From Centroberyx gerrardi (taxonomy: Eukaryota > Chordata > Actinopteri > Beryciformes > Berycidae), in NCBI RefSeq assembly GCF_048128805.1, contig NC_136016.1:9607501-9671500 (forward strand): DNA of 64,000 nucleotides. Direction: 5' to 3'. The notes under the pieces are model-generated. The model saw nothing but the letters and a program-made list of their open reading frames with translations, had not been told where the DNA came from and ran no database searches. Position numbers and translations under genes: made by a program. Positions 1-16,318 of this stretch are shown here, piece by piece (position 1 is the stretch's first letter; every line of letters starts with the position of its first letter).

Positions 1-1069
1 TTTATTTTAAGAGCCCTTTGGATCATCCTCTGTGCTCTCATTCCTACTCATATCCTATTCTGTGCTGCTGAGATGACCCAGTTTCTCCACAGGGTTCATT
101 AAACTTTCATCTAATCCAATCTGAACCTAAAACCTGACAATCCATCCATCCCTGTGTGGACATGGATGTTTTTCCAAAAATAAAGGACAAAAAGGAACAT
201 TTTAGCGCACAGATTCATACAGGATGCCACAGGATATTTTAAAAGTTCATGTGGTTTTTATTCCAGTTTAGATCACTGAAGACTGTGGCATAAATCTGAG
301 TTTACACAAACCGCTCAGATAAATCATGCAGCCTTGTCATGCCTCTGCCTCCATTCCAGCTGAAGGGGGCAGCATCCCTCCACCTTTATCCAACAACACA
401 CACACACACATCTAACCATTTGTCCCACATCACTGAATGAGAGTGTTTGGGACTGACATTTTATGTGTGCCCAGGCTCACAATGTCACGTAAACCCATGC
501 ATAAAAGCATATTTCTGGTTTCACAGTAAAACCAACATCTGTTCAAAACAGAAAACGCAGCAGCAACGTTGCCCCTGCCACTGTGGAGAAAGGCACTGAT
601 TTGAAGGGTTTGGCAGGCGAAAACAGCAACATACTTTTACAACACTGAGACGCTCACGAACGGCGGCCAATGAGAAGGACTACAGGCAAGTCACACCATG
701 AAGGACAAACTAATACAGTCAATTGAATTAATCTGGCAAAGTAATGCGCTGTTCCTGAGATGAGATCATTTGGTTTCTCTGCAGGAGTACACAGTGCCCC
801 TTGTATTTGAACACTTCAATTGAAGGAAGGCAGGAACAACTTGGTTGGTCGACAGCTGAATCTGATAAAAACATAATGCTAACATGAATGAAACATCCCA
901 CAGCAAGTCTCCATTAAACACTGATTAAAAAAAAAAAAAAAGACGTTGGAAATGAGCAATTTCGTAATCTCCCGCAATCCCTTACAATTATAAGACAATT
1001 TACAGCAGCACATAAGATATATTCTGTCCTGGCCGGTGTAGAGATAATGCTAATCAAGGCCTCTCAGCC
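1..1069 (-). other. sfxn2: 3' UTR of sfxn2 and downstream flank
   Basis: No coding potential is seen here. The minus-strand sfxn2 stop codon lies at 1070-1072, so this stretch is its 3' untranslated region and flank. A reverse-strand AATAAA (TTTATT on plus) at 257-262 is the best polyadenylation signal, giving a 3' UTR of about 0.8 kb. Bases 1-240 show nothing recognisable. Confidence 0.6.
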
Positions 1070-4000
1070 TCAGAGGCCTTTGTTGAAGTAGACGTGTTGT
1101 ACGCTCTCTCCGTAACGAGCCGCGATGGAGTCCCTCAGCTCCGGCTCCAGCTTCGACACAGCCATGGAGCTGAGAAACAAACAAATCCACAGAGATAGAG
1201 ATAGAGATAGAAGAACAAACGGAGAGACGGAAAACATGGTCAGACGTGATGATGGCACCAGTCTGATAAAGCCGATTTGTTTAAAGTGTACCGTTAAGAT
1301 ACCAGTGTGCATACCATCTCTGGGGGAACAGGGAGCAGGCAGCAGGCACCATGAAGACCAGACTGAAACACAGAACACAACCGAGTTCAGTCCAGCCCAG
1401 CCAGTTTAATTCACTGAAATTACTCTGACCCTGCAACCCTCTCCGCTGTCCTACTTACAACACTCCCACCATCATCACTTGGATTGGTCCGTGGAGATAC
1501 GTGATCCTCTGTGAAGAGAGAGAAAATGCATGATGACAGATACACCCATTCATGTTGGGGAATGCTGCAGGAGGACGGCAACGTAGGCAAAGGGTCTAAC
1601 CTGCATGAACTTATATCTTTCCAGTCTCTGCATGATGATGGGGAGGATGACTGGCGAAAGGAAAGGAGGAGAAGAAGAGAAAAAAGTAATAAATACTCAT
1701 ATAAGTGTACATAACATGATAATCTGAAATCGAATTTTTTTTCTTTGCATACTCATTCCTGGTGCCGCCATGGTAATCCGAGAGACGACCACTTGTGTGA
1801 TGCCCTTAGCCGCTGCTTTCTGAGGAGGAAATAAAAGTATTCAGAGAGGATTTGTGAGAAGCAGAAAATTTTTTTTTGATAAACGAGTTGCAAAATGTCC
1901 GAAACCCTTCAGTGTTTACCTTAGAATCACCCAGTTTGTTGCCATTCTCATCTGTGACTGCAATCCCGTTCAGGATTTCCCTAAGACAGAGAGAGAAAAT
2001 GAAGTGAAACTGAAACTGAGAATGTCAAATGTTGTGATTTTCTTTTGCCTCTAATCTCCGAGCCATGTTGCAGTGCGTGTTACTTGTAAACAGTCTGTTA
2101 CTTTGGTAGGTATTTTGTGTATATGCTAAAAGCAGAGAGGAACTTGAATAGGCCTGCACACAGCATTACCGCTCCATGAAAGTGATTACAGACAAGACAG
2201 GCAGCTTCGACCGGAGAAGGCCTGACAAAGACCTAGTCAGGATGAAACGCTGCCTTGTTTGAGGCTTGTTTGTCTTGCCTCTAATACAATTTCTCCGGAG
2301 CAGTAACGCTGTGTGCAGGACTACCAGGAAAACCCCAAAACAGGACGAGCGACCATTTGCCTTGATCAGGCTTCTCAAAATGGTCGCTCGGAGAAAGGCA
2401 CAGCGGACGATGAAATTTCAACACACCTCAGCAAAAAAAAAAAAAAAAAAAAAAAAAACAAATCTGCACAATACAACGCAATTCCTGCCTCGTCATATGT
2501 TTTTATATTTTGCTCTGGTGGGACAGAGTGCAGCACAGAGGGACTCACTGCTGCCTCATCATAGGAATGTTAACACAGTTGGCTGCTGCCACGGCTGCAA
2601 ACGGGACCCAGCGAGCCACCAGAGGAGGAGCTTTCTGAAAGAGAAGAAACAAGTCACATATTATCATTAGTTTATTTACTGAGCATCTTTTTGTCCCCAC
2701 ATTCTAAAATATTGATCATCCAATCTGTCCTATATGTGATATAACATGGTGCCTAATAGGAAATCGTATTACTGGAATAACTGGTGCTTTTTCCATTACT
2801 GATTTTTATGTTATGGCATTTCTGCTTTATTTGACCTCAAATAGTATAGAGAAACAGTAACATGAGTCAGGGAGAGGGAGAGGTGATGACATGCAGTTAG
2901 GAGAGAGACTCAAACTCAGAATGTCACAAATACATGAGCTTAGTTCATTTCTCCAAAGTACCACCCTGTTTCCAGCTAGATTTAACCAGAATCTGCTTCC
3001 AAACAGAGTGAATGCAAGATGACTAACCTCTGATGATTGGCCATGACTGTTTTAATATTCAGGTCCTGAGCCTGTACTCGTCACCCAGTCGCTACCATGC
3101 TTCACACCAACACATCCTTATTCATTCTTTCAAAGCTTCCAGTTGAGTTTGGCAATTAAATAAGCAAGAAGAATGAGTCATTATTAAGGTGAAGCACTCA
3201 GCCAACCTTGTGCAGATACAGTGAATAGTGAACGGTCGGCACCGTATGTGTTTCTGTCTGCGTGTGTGTTTGTTGTCTTGTACCTTTGTGTAGAGGTTGA
3301 GTCCCACGGCTGTTGCTAAAGCTGTGCTGGTTGCTGTTATGTAGGCTACTCCAATCTGCCTGCAAGAGAAAACAGTTACAGCTCCTTCAGGATTACGGCT
3401 CCTTTCAACCACCCACATCCGCTGCATGTAAACAGTGACATTAAAACTCAGGCTCTTACTTGGGAGTGATGGGGGAGGCAGCGTTGCGGTTGGTGTAGTT
3501 GACCAGAGCATTGAAGGACTGATTCACCCACTGCCAGAACACCACAGCAGGGACCGTCCTGGAGGGATAGAGGGAGGGGGAGAGGGAGTTTGGAAACCTG
3601 TAATGCTTCCTTTATCGAACTTTAGGCTGCGGTGAAATGACTTCTCCGCAGCTCTACGCTACCTGTAGAACTGCAGCATGCAGCCAGTGATGGCCATGCC
3701 TCCTGGGACCTGGAAGGACATGCGTCCGATGAGGTTCATGCGGTCTCCTGTGTCTGGGTGGAAGGCCGAGTCATACAGCTTCTTGGCGTAGTGGAGCTGC
3801 TCCTCTGTGGTGCCGGGGGGAACGGATCCTGCCCTGCAGGGAGCCAAGGAAACACACTGAGCACGCTCACTACCACATGAGGAAGGCGTGCGTAGACATT
3901 TACATCCCATCAACATCCTGCAGAAACGCTCTTGCATAAAACTGTAGTTTGAGTTATGGCTTTTCTATTTGAAACTGACAGCTGACAGATAAAATCTTCA

Positions 4001-4401
4001 TGACACAGAGTCTGAGCCAAACCATTAAAATGTATTGCAAAATGTCAAAAACTGATGAGTGTTAATGGAAAGCCATTTTTTCTCAATTGCTGAAACGCTG
4101 ACTTATGAAAGATACAAGGTGTGTACAGAACAGTGTTGATATGTGCCTATTGTAAGAGATTACATGAGACAGCTATAGCCTGTGTGTGTGACAGAGCACT
4201 TTCAGTTAGCATTTAGATTTTGTGTCCATCTGTGTGTGACTGTTACCTGCAGCTTTCTACTAATGCTTTGGCCTCATCCAAGCGCGAGTCAGGCAACAGT
4301 GCTGTTGTGCAGTCAGTGATGTTGAAGAAGTGTTTCAGTCGGCCCATAAATGTAGACTGATCCCATCGCGGTGCATCAATGTCAAATGAGCTCAAAGCCA
4401 T
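1070..4401 (-). CDS. sfxn2: Sideroflexin-2 (mitochondrial carrier-like membrane protein)
   Basis: Eleven coding exons on the minus strand: 4247-4401, 3663-3833, 3460-3558, 3284-3359, 2549-2634, 1920-1980, 1753-1819, 1601-1650, 1459-1508, 1315-1362, 1070-1169. Phases close throughout and give 963 nt (320 aa plus stop); human SFXN2 is 322 aa. The N-terminus reads [15 protein letters not shown], followed by family blocks [47 protein letters not shown] and the C-terminal YVYFNKGL-type ending ([10 protein letters not shown]). Sideroflexins are multi-pass inner mitochondrial membrane proteins. SFXN1 transports serine, and SFXN2 is linked to iron and haem homeostasis; no substrate can be read from this sequence. 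The start is the only ATG ahead of the conserved [10 protein letters not shown] block. All splice sites are GT-AG. The gene faces arl3 head to head. Assignment to SFXN2 rather than SFXN1/3 rests on sequence resemblance plus the arl3/trim8 neighbours. Confidence 0.93.
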
Positions 4402-4559
4402 TGTGGTTCTTTTGGTTTCACAAAGTAAAAATCAGTCCCACTCCCAGCTTGTGTTAAGGAGTCACAAGCCAGTAGACAGCGCTGGGCCCTCTGGTGAGTC
4501 CTGACAAAGGACACTCAGCAGCTGCAGTCGAAACCTGAAAAAAAAACAAAAGCAAAGTT

Positions 4560-4938
4560 AGACTACCAGTCAAAAGTTTGGACACGCCTGATTGAATGTA
4601 CTATGTTTTTCATTATCTTAAAGCCATTTTGATCTAAAGGCTTATGCTTAAATGCTTGAAATTTGTTTTTAGACAAATACAAATAGTGAAGTTGATCCTA
4701 TGTATGAATTTCTTTCCAAAGCCTTTGCCTTTCCATCAAGGCAAAGGGCGGCTACTTTAAAGAATCTAAAATATAAGATAGTTTTGATTTGTTTAACAAT
4801 TTTTTGGTCACTGCATAATTCCATTTGTGTCATTTCATAGTTTTGATGTCTGTATTATTATTCTAAAATGTGAAAGATAGTAAAAAATAAAGAAAAATGT
4901 GTAAAATGTGTATGGCCAAACTTTTGACTGTTAGTGTA
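4560..4938. mobile_element. Tc1/mariner-derived MITE
   Basis: The ends are inverted repeats: ACTACCAGTCAAAAGTTTGG at the left and CCAAACTTTTGACTGTTAGT at the right, which are reverse complements with one mismatch, next to TA dinucleotides as expected for Tc1/mariner insertion. The interior (about 380 bp) is AT-rich and non-coding. This terminal sequence is a familiar fish miniature element. It sits in the sfxn2 5' UTR intron. Confidence 0.8.
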
Positions 4939-5898
4939 TACTCAAAAATTAGACACACACAAATTAGCCAAGCCATTGTAAAAAAAATATGCAGATGACA
5001 AAATTCTTCATCTAAACTAAACCGTTCTTATTAACTGCCAGAGAGTTTGTCCCAGCTGCAGCTAAAACATAAACTGGCCCAAAGTTGAAGACTGAATTAT
5101 TTGCATGTCCCACTCCAGTTAAAATTCATAGTTCCTCTGGGTTCGTTCTGGTTCATTCTGGGTTGCCCTCCTTTCTAATCAGTCATGTCAGGCCTGAGCT
5201 GATGTAATATTAACAGATTTTTTAGCTCAGTGGGTCAGAGAGGTCTGGGCGACATCACCTTTCAATTCTGCCCCATTCCCATACACTTGCCCAGAGGTGT
5301 GTGTGGTGTGTGCGTGCGTGTGCACTCCTGCATGCACACATTGTTAACAAACAAAATTGTGGCTGAATAAACACAAAATCTTGTCTCTCCCCACAAATTA
5401 GCACCAGAAATCATTGACCATCCACTCATGCACTAGTAAATGGTTCCATAGGTTCTCAGCTTGAGTTTTACAGCTGCAGCATTCTCTCCATTTCCCAACT
5501 AGACTAGAAACAGCTGGCTGGAACCAGAACTGGCTGACTACAACTGCATCTACCCTAACATCCCTCTGTCCATCTCCTCCTCTGCATGTGGTAATAGTAA
5601 TTATTCAGCCATTGGGCAGGTAACTGAAGATGTGATGTGTCCTCACATGTCCTGCCAGTTCAGCTGAAATGAGGGGACATGAGGGGACATGAGGGGACAT
5701 GAGGAGACGAAGACTCAGCCTAAGTCTGGCCGGAACTAGACTGACTGTTTCTGGAGCTGTTTGTTTGGAAAGCAGGGTCAAGGTCTGCAGCACCATGTGG
5801 GGAACACTGGACACAAGCCAGCAAAAGTAAAGCTGGACCTTAGTGCCATGACATGCCAACAAGAATATAGAAATAATAATGATTGAATTAGATCGGTT

Positions 5899-6244
5899 TA
5901 GGGCTGCAACTAACGATTATTTTCATTGTCGATTAATCTGTTGATTATTTTCTCGATTAGTTGTTTGGTCTATAAAATGTCAGAAAATGGTGAAAAATGT
6001 CGATCAGCGTTTCTCAAAGCCCAAGATGACGTCCTCAAATGTCTTGTTTTGTCCACAACCCAAAGATATTCAGTTTACTGTCATAGATGAGTAAAGAAAC
6101 CAGAAAATATTCACATTTAAGAAGCTGGAATCAGAGAATTTTGACTTATTTTTCTTAAAATTACTCAAACCGATTAATCGATTACGAAATAGTTGGCGAT
6201 TAATTTAATAGTTGACAACTAATCGATTAATCGTTACAGCTCTA
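5899..6244. mobile_element. hAT-type MITE with exact 8-bp target duplication
   Basis: The element begins TAGGGCTGCAACTAACGATT and ends AATCGTTACAGCTCTA, an imperfect terminal inverted repeat. It is flanked on both sides by the identical octamer GATCGGTT (5891-5898 and 6245-6252), the 8-bp duplication typical of hAT insertion. It is 346 bp and non-coding. A similar element is very common in fish genomes. The unmutated target duplication suggests a fairly recent insertion. Confidence 0.88.
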
Positions 6245-7588
6245 GATCGGTTAGATGAGTAGAAACGTTGATGACCCAAAAATGACCCAGGGAACTGGGT
6301 CATTCAACAGCAGAGGATATCGATAAGAACAGGACAAATAGAGAGGAGGTAATGCGACAAATAAGTGGAGGAAAAGGCAAAAGAACATATTGGGAATAAC
6401 ACAACTAATAAATGAATAAAGATAGTGTCTTCAATGACAGATTTGCAGGTTTGCTGTTCACAGATCTACAATTTGTCATTGTAAATTGTATGAATTAATT
6501 AATTAGCCTAATTTGTGGAGAAGGAATGATAATGGGAAAGAGTGGGAGGCAGAAAGGGGTAAAAGGCTGAAAAGGTTTGAACCTGGCTAGTCTACTGCAT
6601 AAGAATGGGAATGGTATAGTTGAGACAGGCTGGAAGCACTATATCCCTCTTTTGGTGAGGCTTGACAAACTGGATCTGCAGGCCACAACCGCCAGTGCAC
6701 AGTAACCACCTGAATTCATCTGGATAACTATTACTTTATCAGGTGGAGGGATCCCTCTGTGGATAGGCCTATGTGCTGGAAAGATACATCTGAACAGTCT
6801 AAAACTGAACTAAACGACACCAACAGCTGGTGCATGTGCAAAATGTTTAAAGTTGTATATGCAATTTCATCCATGAAAGAAATACAGTCGTTCTCCGGAC
6901 AGCTGGGAGCGTTTTTCTGCTCGCTCTGGATGTCCTCCTACCCAGCCGCTGTGAACTGACTGACACATGCAGGCTAGTCAGTCCAGCACCGAGTGATGCA
7001 ACTTACTACCCAAGTTACTAGACCGGGCTCCGCAAGCAGTACTGAAGAAACTATGAGTCACAGCGTCGACAAATAAACTGCAATCTACAACTACAAGAAG
7101 GGAATACATACCTTTAAGAGATTCCACGACTGCAATACACAGTAACCTGTCAACGGATCAAATGTGGTGGTGTGGTATAGTAAGGGAAGGTGCACGTGGC
7201 ATGCCGTCCTCCAATCAGGATCTGGGGCAGATCCCTACGTGAAAACCCGACTCCCCCTTTCTTTACAAAGATGAAAACGCTCTGGGGAACAAAACCTATG
7301 AAGTGTCCGATATTAAAATAGACGCCAGTTTGACTGCATCATTTGAATTTTAACCATTTCGCATGGGGCTACAATACAAACTACATCCCTGATACAGACA
7401 TGTTTTGTTATGCGTCGCGTAAGATACAGAAAATATCACAACAGAATTAATAAAAAAAAAAAATGTGAACAATAAATATTTGTAGACACTTGTATGGGCA
7501 AGAAATGTCATTTTCACAAAGAGGAAACCGTAGCAGGTAATCCTCACTTGTGTTGTGCTCGGCCTTTGATCGTGCGTAAGTGTACGTC

Positions 7589-7596
7589 TGACGTCA
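7589..7596. promoter_or_regulatory. Palindromic CRE (TGACGTCA) in the sfxn2/arl3 divergent promoter
   Basis: A perfect TGACGTCA lies about 50 bp upstream of the arl3 start codon and about 390 bp from the proposed sfxn2 first exon. CREB/ATF proteins bind this palindrome. Its place in the short gap between two divergent genes suggests a shared promoter; that use is inferred. Confidence 0.6.
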
Positions 7597-7646
7597 TTCC
7601 CCCTAGTAACCCTCGGCGGCGTCTCTCGGGGAGATAAGGCAACAAG

Positions 7647-10545
<2,899 letters not shown>

Positions 10546-12501
10546 AAATGTTTCCAGATATGATTTCATTTAGAAACCAGTCAGAAATCACTTCCACTTA
10601 CTCATGCACTTCTGTTTATTCAGATCAGGTAGGGATTTAAAAAAAAATCTTACCAGACATTTGCACACACACACACACACACACAGCCATGGCAGGTGGG
10701 ATCAGCTGGTGATGACAGTGATAAAGCCTGTTTGGAGAGGCCGCTGTGGGAGACAGCAGACCAGGCCAGAGTGTGTGTGTGTGTGTGTGTGTGTCTCCTG
10801 CTGCAGCTTTGCATTCAGCAGTACTGTGTCCTATATGTGTATTACAGTTGAGGGGATAATTTAAGGGGGGGGGGGTCATTCAAAAAATCAAACAAATGTA
10901 TCCTTTGGAGAAAGGCAGTTTTATTTGATGGGAAAGGTGGAGGAGCGTTATTGCTCAAACTATGCGATGGCTTTATTGGTTGGAATTTATGAGGAAGTAA
11001 AAGTAATGGGATTTTGATATAAAAAAAAGCAAGAAAATAAAAATAAAGCACATTCTTTGGCATACTGGTAAAGAGGTGTATATTATGACAAAATGAGCTA
11101 ACAAGGTGAAAAAGTCATTTTTTATTTCATTATGACTTTTAAGACAGAAAGACAGTGTGTGTCTTAAGAAGTGCTTGATGTCCCCTACAGGCATACTTAC
11201 TGAACTACATTCGGGGCCATAAATTATTGCTCAGAAGACAGAAAGAGGTATTGCATTTCAAACAGTGTGCTCTGTGTGTTACGTGTGTTCATGTCTAACT
11301 TTGCGTGTGTGTGTGTGTGTGTCTCTAGGATAGGATGTGGCTGATTCAGAGCGCCTCGGAGACTTTCAAACGGCCTCTCTTCTCTCACAAAGATTCTCAT
11401 TGTCCAATCTTCCTCTCCACTCAGACATAAACAGAATGTACTTGTATTGTTCCTCATTTCTGGTACTTAACTCCCAGTTACGTTAAATTCTGACAAAGCA
11501 CTATGGAAACTATGATACACGCAGAGAGTGAATCATATTTAGAAGCACAAAGGCATTTTATGGATCGGTGCTTTGAGGGTAATGAAAAAATTAAATATTT
11601 TACTGGCTGCATGAACTCAAAAAAAAAAAAAAAAAAATCAAAGAGCCAATTTTCCTTTGGGCAGAGTCTATTTAGTGTTTTATCTACAGGCGTCTGTCGA
11701 AACCTCTGAAGGAGAGAACACAAAGTTCTGTGGTTGTTTTATCAGTGAATAAAAGCGTTTTTTTCCCCCCACAGTGTGTGGGTGATTTAAAGGAGCCAGA
11801 CAGTGTGTTTGTGTGTCTGCGAGTGTGTGCGTGCGTGTGTGTGTGTGTGTGAGAGAGAGATACATATCACCGAGACGTAGGCGACGGGATTACTGCCTCT
11901 CTCTCCTCATGGATCAGACAGCTGTTCGGCAGCTGTGTGTGCAAGTGTGAGAAAATGTGTGTGTCAGAGAGAGAAGGGGGGGGGGGAGTGTTTGTGTGTG
12001 TGTGTGAGAGAGAGAGAGAGATAGAAAAGTAGTCCTGTAATTTATGCTGCACCTCCGACACCACAGCTCTTGGCTCTCTCTCTTCCTCTACTGAGGTTTG
12101 CTGACGTGAGAAAGGCAGCACAAGAGGTGGGAGTTGGAGAGAGAGAGAGGGGTGGAGCAGGAAGCAGAATGTTTAAGATGATAATTTTGTTATGTACATA
12201 TACATTAACTGCTCTGATTGTGGCCGGAGCGACGGAAATTCCCGCATTCCTGCGTTTAAGCAGCTAAATGTCACACAAAAACATGAACAAACCATTTTGA
12301 AACTTTAGCCTTCATAAACAAAAACGGCTGACTCTCTTCTTAACTAAAAGGCATTAATCTTTCCTTTCCATTCCTTATTCACTCTCTCATTCACATACAT
12401 ACATACACAGTGGATCATCCCTATTGTCTGAAGGAGCTTGAAGCCCAAAGTGCTGGGTGGGAGAAAGCAGTAATGCAACAGCTTAATCAGGCTGAGGGGA
12501 A

Positions 12502-12539
<38 letters not shown>

Positions 12540-13060
12540 CTCTGTTTGAATGACAACTCATCTCGAGACTCCTCTTCTCCATCCTGTTTTCTCTCTGCAG
12601 GCCTCCGCCCACACATACTCATGGGTCCTGTTTGTACTGGGTGGACACAGAGACATTTAAAGCTGTGGTTACATGCGCCTGTCCTATTAATATTTCTTGC
12701 GAGATAAATAAATGCACTAATATATAAACTGTCAAGCAGACAGGGCAGCTAACAGATCATTTGTATGTATATGTAGTAACAGCAGACTCAGGCTTGCATG
12801 ATATAATATCGGTGGGGGTACAGTGGGAGGATGCCGGTTTCTCTTCAGGTCATTTGTAGAGTATGCAGATGACTGTATGACAATATGACCTATTGGTGAA
12901 TGTCAGCGATATGAGTTATGGCGTACATGGAAAACCTCTGAGCTACATACAAACCCTGACATTGTGTTTTCTTACAGATGTGAGAAATATTAAGCCAGCG
13001 TGAGAAAACGGGGGATTTGTACATACAGAGTTAACAGGAGAGACCGGTTTAAATTTGTTG
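10546..13060. other. Intergenic stretch between arl3 and trim8 with microsatellites
   Basis: No gene is supported. It holds CA/GT runs at about 10665-10684, 10774-10793, 11303-11320 and 12508-12537, GA and GT mixtures at about 11830-12020, and an A17-18 run at about 11620. Reverse-strand AATAAA-like hexamers (for example near 10971) mean a longer trim8 3' UTR cannot be excluded. Open frames here run through simple repeats. Confidence 0.5.
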
Positions 13061-14649
13061 ATTTATTTGGAACCCTCCTCCAAATGACATGTCTGTAATT
13101 TTTCCATTTCACAAAATATTTACAAAAAAGATACTTTTGTTTTTTTTTTTTCTGTATGTTGACTGTTGTAACAACTCTTTTTTAGGATGACGACCATTGC
13201 TTACATCAAGCAGTCCAGTCTCTTTCTTTAGAAAAAGTTCATGAAAAAAATCCTCCCACCCTTCTTTCATACACTCTTTTAAAACTGCATACAGTTTTCC
13301 CATTGTTCTTTTTTTTGAGTGCTTATAAAACTCTTCCCCACATGCTTACAGCTGCAAACAGGAAGCCAGGAGCTAGTGTGCTTGTTGAGAGGAAGTGACA
13401 TCTTTGCCCTGCAGGAAGTACAATTACAGCATCGTCAATCCTCCAGATGCTTGCGTTGATTGGTTTGGTCTGTCCAGTCTCGCCTCTCTCTCTGTGAGTT
13501 AAAGAGTCTCTCTAGACAAAACATGAAACCTACGGATGTAGCAAATAACACAAAGTCATAGTAACTATTAAATGGAAACAGTCTCTTTCAGAAGAATTTC
13601 TGTCCTACGGGAAGCCTGGCAGCAGGAAGGGGAATTGGATCCCAACTCCAGAAAGGGAGTGTTAGGAATAGGAGCTGGATTCCCAGAACTCAGAGGACTA
13701 GGTCAGGGTCAACTAACCCCTAAGATGCAGCTCTAATGTCCTTCTGTGGGTTGGCATCTGTAGTCCAGGCATAACAAGGCGTCCACAAGTGCATTGTGGG
13801 TGTTCCACACAGCGGGGAACATGGAAGAGCGTTTTGTGTTCAAGCCGTACGATACATCCCTGAACTCAGCAAAGAAAGGAGGCCTAAGTGCAGCAACAAA
13901 ATCAAGAGACACAAAGAGGCCGCTGTCCTCTTAAAGGATCTGTCAAACATAGTCCGATGGGCAGAGAAAAATATGATGGTAATAACATAAGGCAATTGAC
14001 CTCAGTACAACTGGGAGGGATAATATCATAGGGAAACGTCAGACGCTAAGGGACTAAAACCAGAAAGCTCAGCACTGCATGGTATTATCCCTATTCCCTT
14101 TACCCTCAGCCTCTGCTTATGTGAAGCCTTTGAGAGGCATGAGAAGATTAAAAAAAAAGTTTATAAGTTTCCTTTTCTATCAATCCCTCTCCTGCTCTAT
14201 AAATAAAATGATGCATCTTATCCTCTCGCCCAAGGCCCATAGTGCAGGGCTCAGTGTGTCTGCTCTGACCGGTGAATGTTGGTATGTGGAAAATGCTATG
14301 CTGAGCTGAAGTGTGAATGGCTGCTGTTTATGCACTGACACTTTATGTATAATACACTACATGAGTCAATGTCAGAAAAAAAAAAAAAAAATCAAGGAAA
14401 TAAAACACAAAGAGATCAACCCTGCCCCCGAAAGTGTGTACATGTTCTAGATCTGTGTGTGCGTGTGTGTGTGGGGTGTGTGTGTGGATATAAACATCTA
14501 TTTAAGTGTGTGCATATAATTGCATTAAATCTGAGTGTGTTCATGTGTATCCTGTCAATAAAGCCTGTAAAGGTGTACTATTTGGGTGTCTGTCTCTAAA
14601 TCTAAGTGTGTGTGTGTGTGTGTGTGTGTGTATCTTGTGTGTGTCTATG
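13061..14649 (-). other. trim8: Probable trim8 3' UTR
   Basis: Non-coding region directly after the trim8 stop on the minus strand, ending near a reverse-strand AATAAA (TTTATT at 13062-13067). GT repeats lie at about 14460-14485 and 14607-14632. The extent is inferred from the polyadenylation-like hexamer only. Confidence 0.5.
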
Positions 14650-16271
14650 TTAACTGGTGACATAGTGCTTTGCAGAGGGCTGTCCGTAGAGCCCATAGAA
14701 GTCATGTGGTCTGTGTGTCTGTGAGGCATCTATCCAGTCCCTCACTGCCAAGCCCTGCATGGACGGACCCCCAGAGGCCAGGCCGGGGGGAGGGGGGTAG
14801 TCCTGGGCGCTGACCCAGGGGAAAGAGCCCGAACGTGGGTAGGGGGGATGGCTACGGTGGCCCGACACAGACGGGACTCCGGAGCAGTAGCAGTTATCCA
14901 TCGTACACACCAGGATCTTACGGCCGCCGTACTGAGGCAGCACTGCCTGCTGGGAGGAATGGGAGGAGCTACTACCTCCGGGAGGAAAGTGGGAGGAGCC
15001 GAACACAGAGCCTGAATGGTGGTTGGTCAGCGAGCCGCTGCCGCTTCCTGTCCCGCTGCTCTCGCTGATGTGGGAAGGGCCACAGGGGCCTAGAGGCTGT
15101 TGATTGGTGGACTGGCCCTCTCCGGAGGCGGAGCTGGAACCCAGGTAGGGCTGCTTGGCCAACGATGAGGAGGAAGATGAGGAAGAGGAGGAGTCTTTGA
15201 AACCGGGGGCAGTGGTTTTCCCGACGTTCCCGTTTCCATCTGGGAAGGCAGTGGAGTGTTTCCGTTTCTCTGCTCCGGAGCCAGAGCTCTGACCACTGGG
15301 ATAAGCAGGAACAGACTGCAGGAAGGTCGAGGGAGGGGTGAGGGGAGCTGAGGAGAGAGAGAGAGGGAGAAATAGGGAGGAGTGGGTGGTGAGAGAAGGT
15401 AAAAAAAAAAGAACTTATGACTCCGATTGGTAAAATATAATCTGCTAGAAGTTTGACACATTTACGACAGCCATGGCCTGGATTAAAACCTGATAAGTGT
15501 GTTTGAGCTCCTACCTTCCAGCGTTCTCCTCAAGCTCTTCTCTCTCTTTGAAATTTCAGAAAGGAATAGCTTTGAATTTAGACTCCCCACTTTGTAAGGG
15601 GGGAGAGCGCTGCCCACACATGCCTGAGACCTGCAAAGTGCAGAGAGAACGCAAGATAAGAGGTCTGCCCAGAAACATAAGTTACATGAGCAAGTGTAAA
15701 AAGCAAAATATCCATTTTGAAGATGCAAGTACAAGTAACATCTCTCTCACCTGTCCATGAGGATTCTGACAGGCTTGGTGTTTTTCATGAAGCTGAGCTC
15801 CTCTGCCTTGCCGAAGGCCGTCTGGACCGAGCTCAGCAGCTTCTGGGCCTCGTGGCGCTGTTCTCCCAGGGCCAGAACCTGGGCGGCGTTCTCCTGGCAG
15901 AACCGGGACTGGGCCCGGTCCAGAGCCTCCAGTGTCCGACCGAGATCCTCTTCCAAGAGCTGATGCATTCGCTGGTACTGCAAACGCACCTCCTCTTTCA
16001 GCTCACACACCCTGTCCTATAGAGGACAAACATGGACACACACACACACACACGTTAATACAGATATCCACTCACGATTTCCCTAACATTACATAACACT
16101 GTGTGGAATCTCTGTAAAATTAGTATAATTCTGTAAACGCCCACAGTGCAGGGTGCCAAACGTACCTCCACCACACACTTGTCAGAGTCGAGTTTACAAA
16201 GCTGCTCTTCGATGTCCTGCACTCTCTCCTCCACTCGCTCCTGCTGTCTCAACAGGCTTTGCTATGTGACG

Positions 16272-16318
<47 letters not shown>

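Larger units (their letters stand above)
4402..7200 (-). other. sfxn2: 5' UTR exons and first intron of sfxn2
   Basis: The 5' UTR continues from the start codon to an acceptor at 4535-4536 (exon edge 4534). A candidate upstream non-coding exon ends at 7112, where the minus strand has a GTATGTAT donor, and reaches to about 7200. The intron between them contains two miniature transposons (4560-4938 and 5899-6244) and a 10-bp minisatellite (about 5668-5706, GGGGACATGA units). The non-coding exon is inferred from the splice signals only. Confidence 0.5.
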
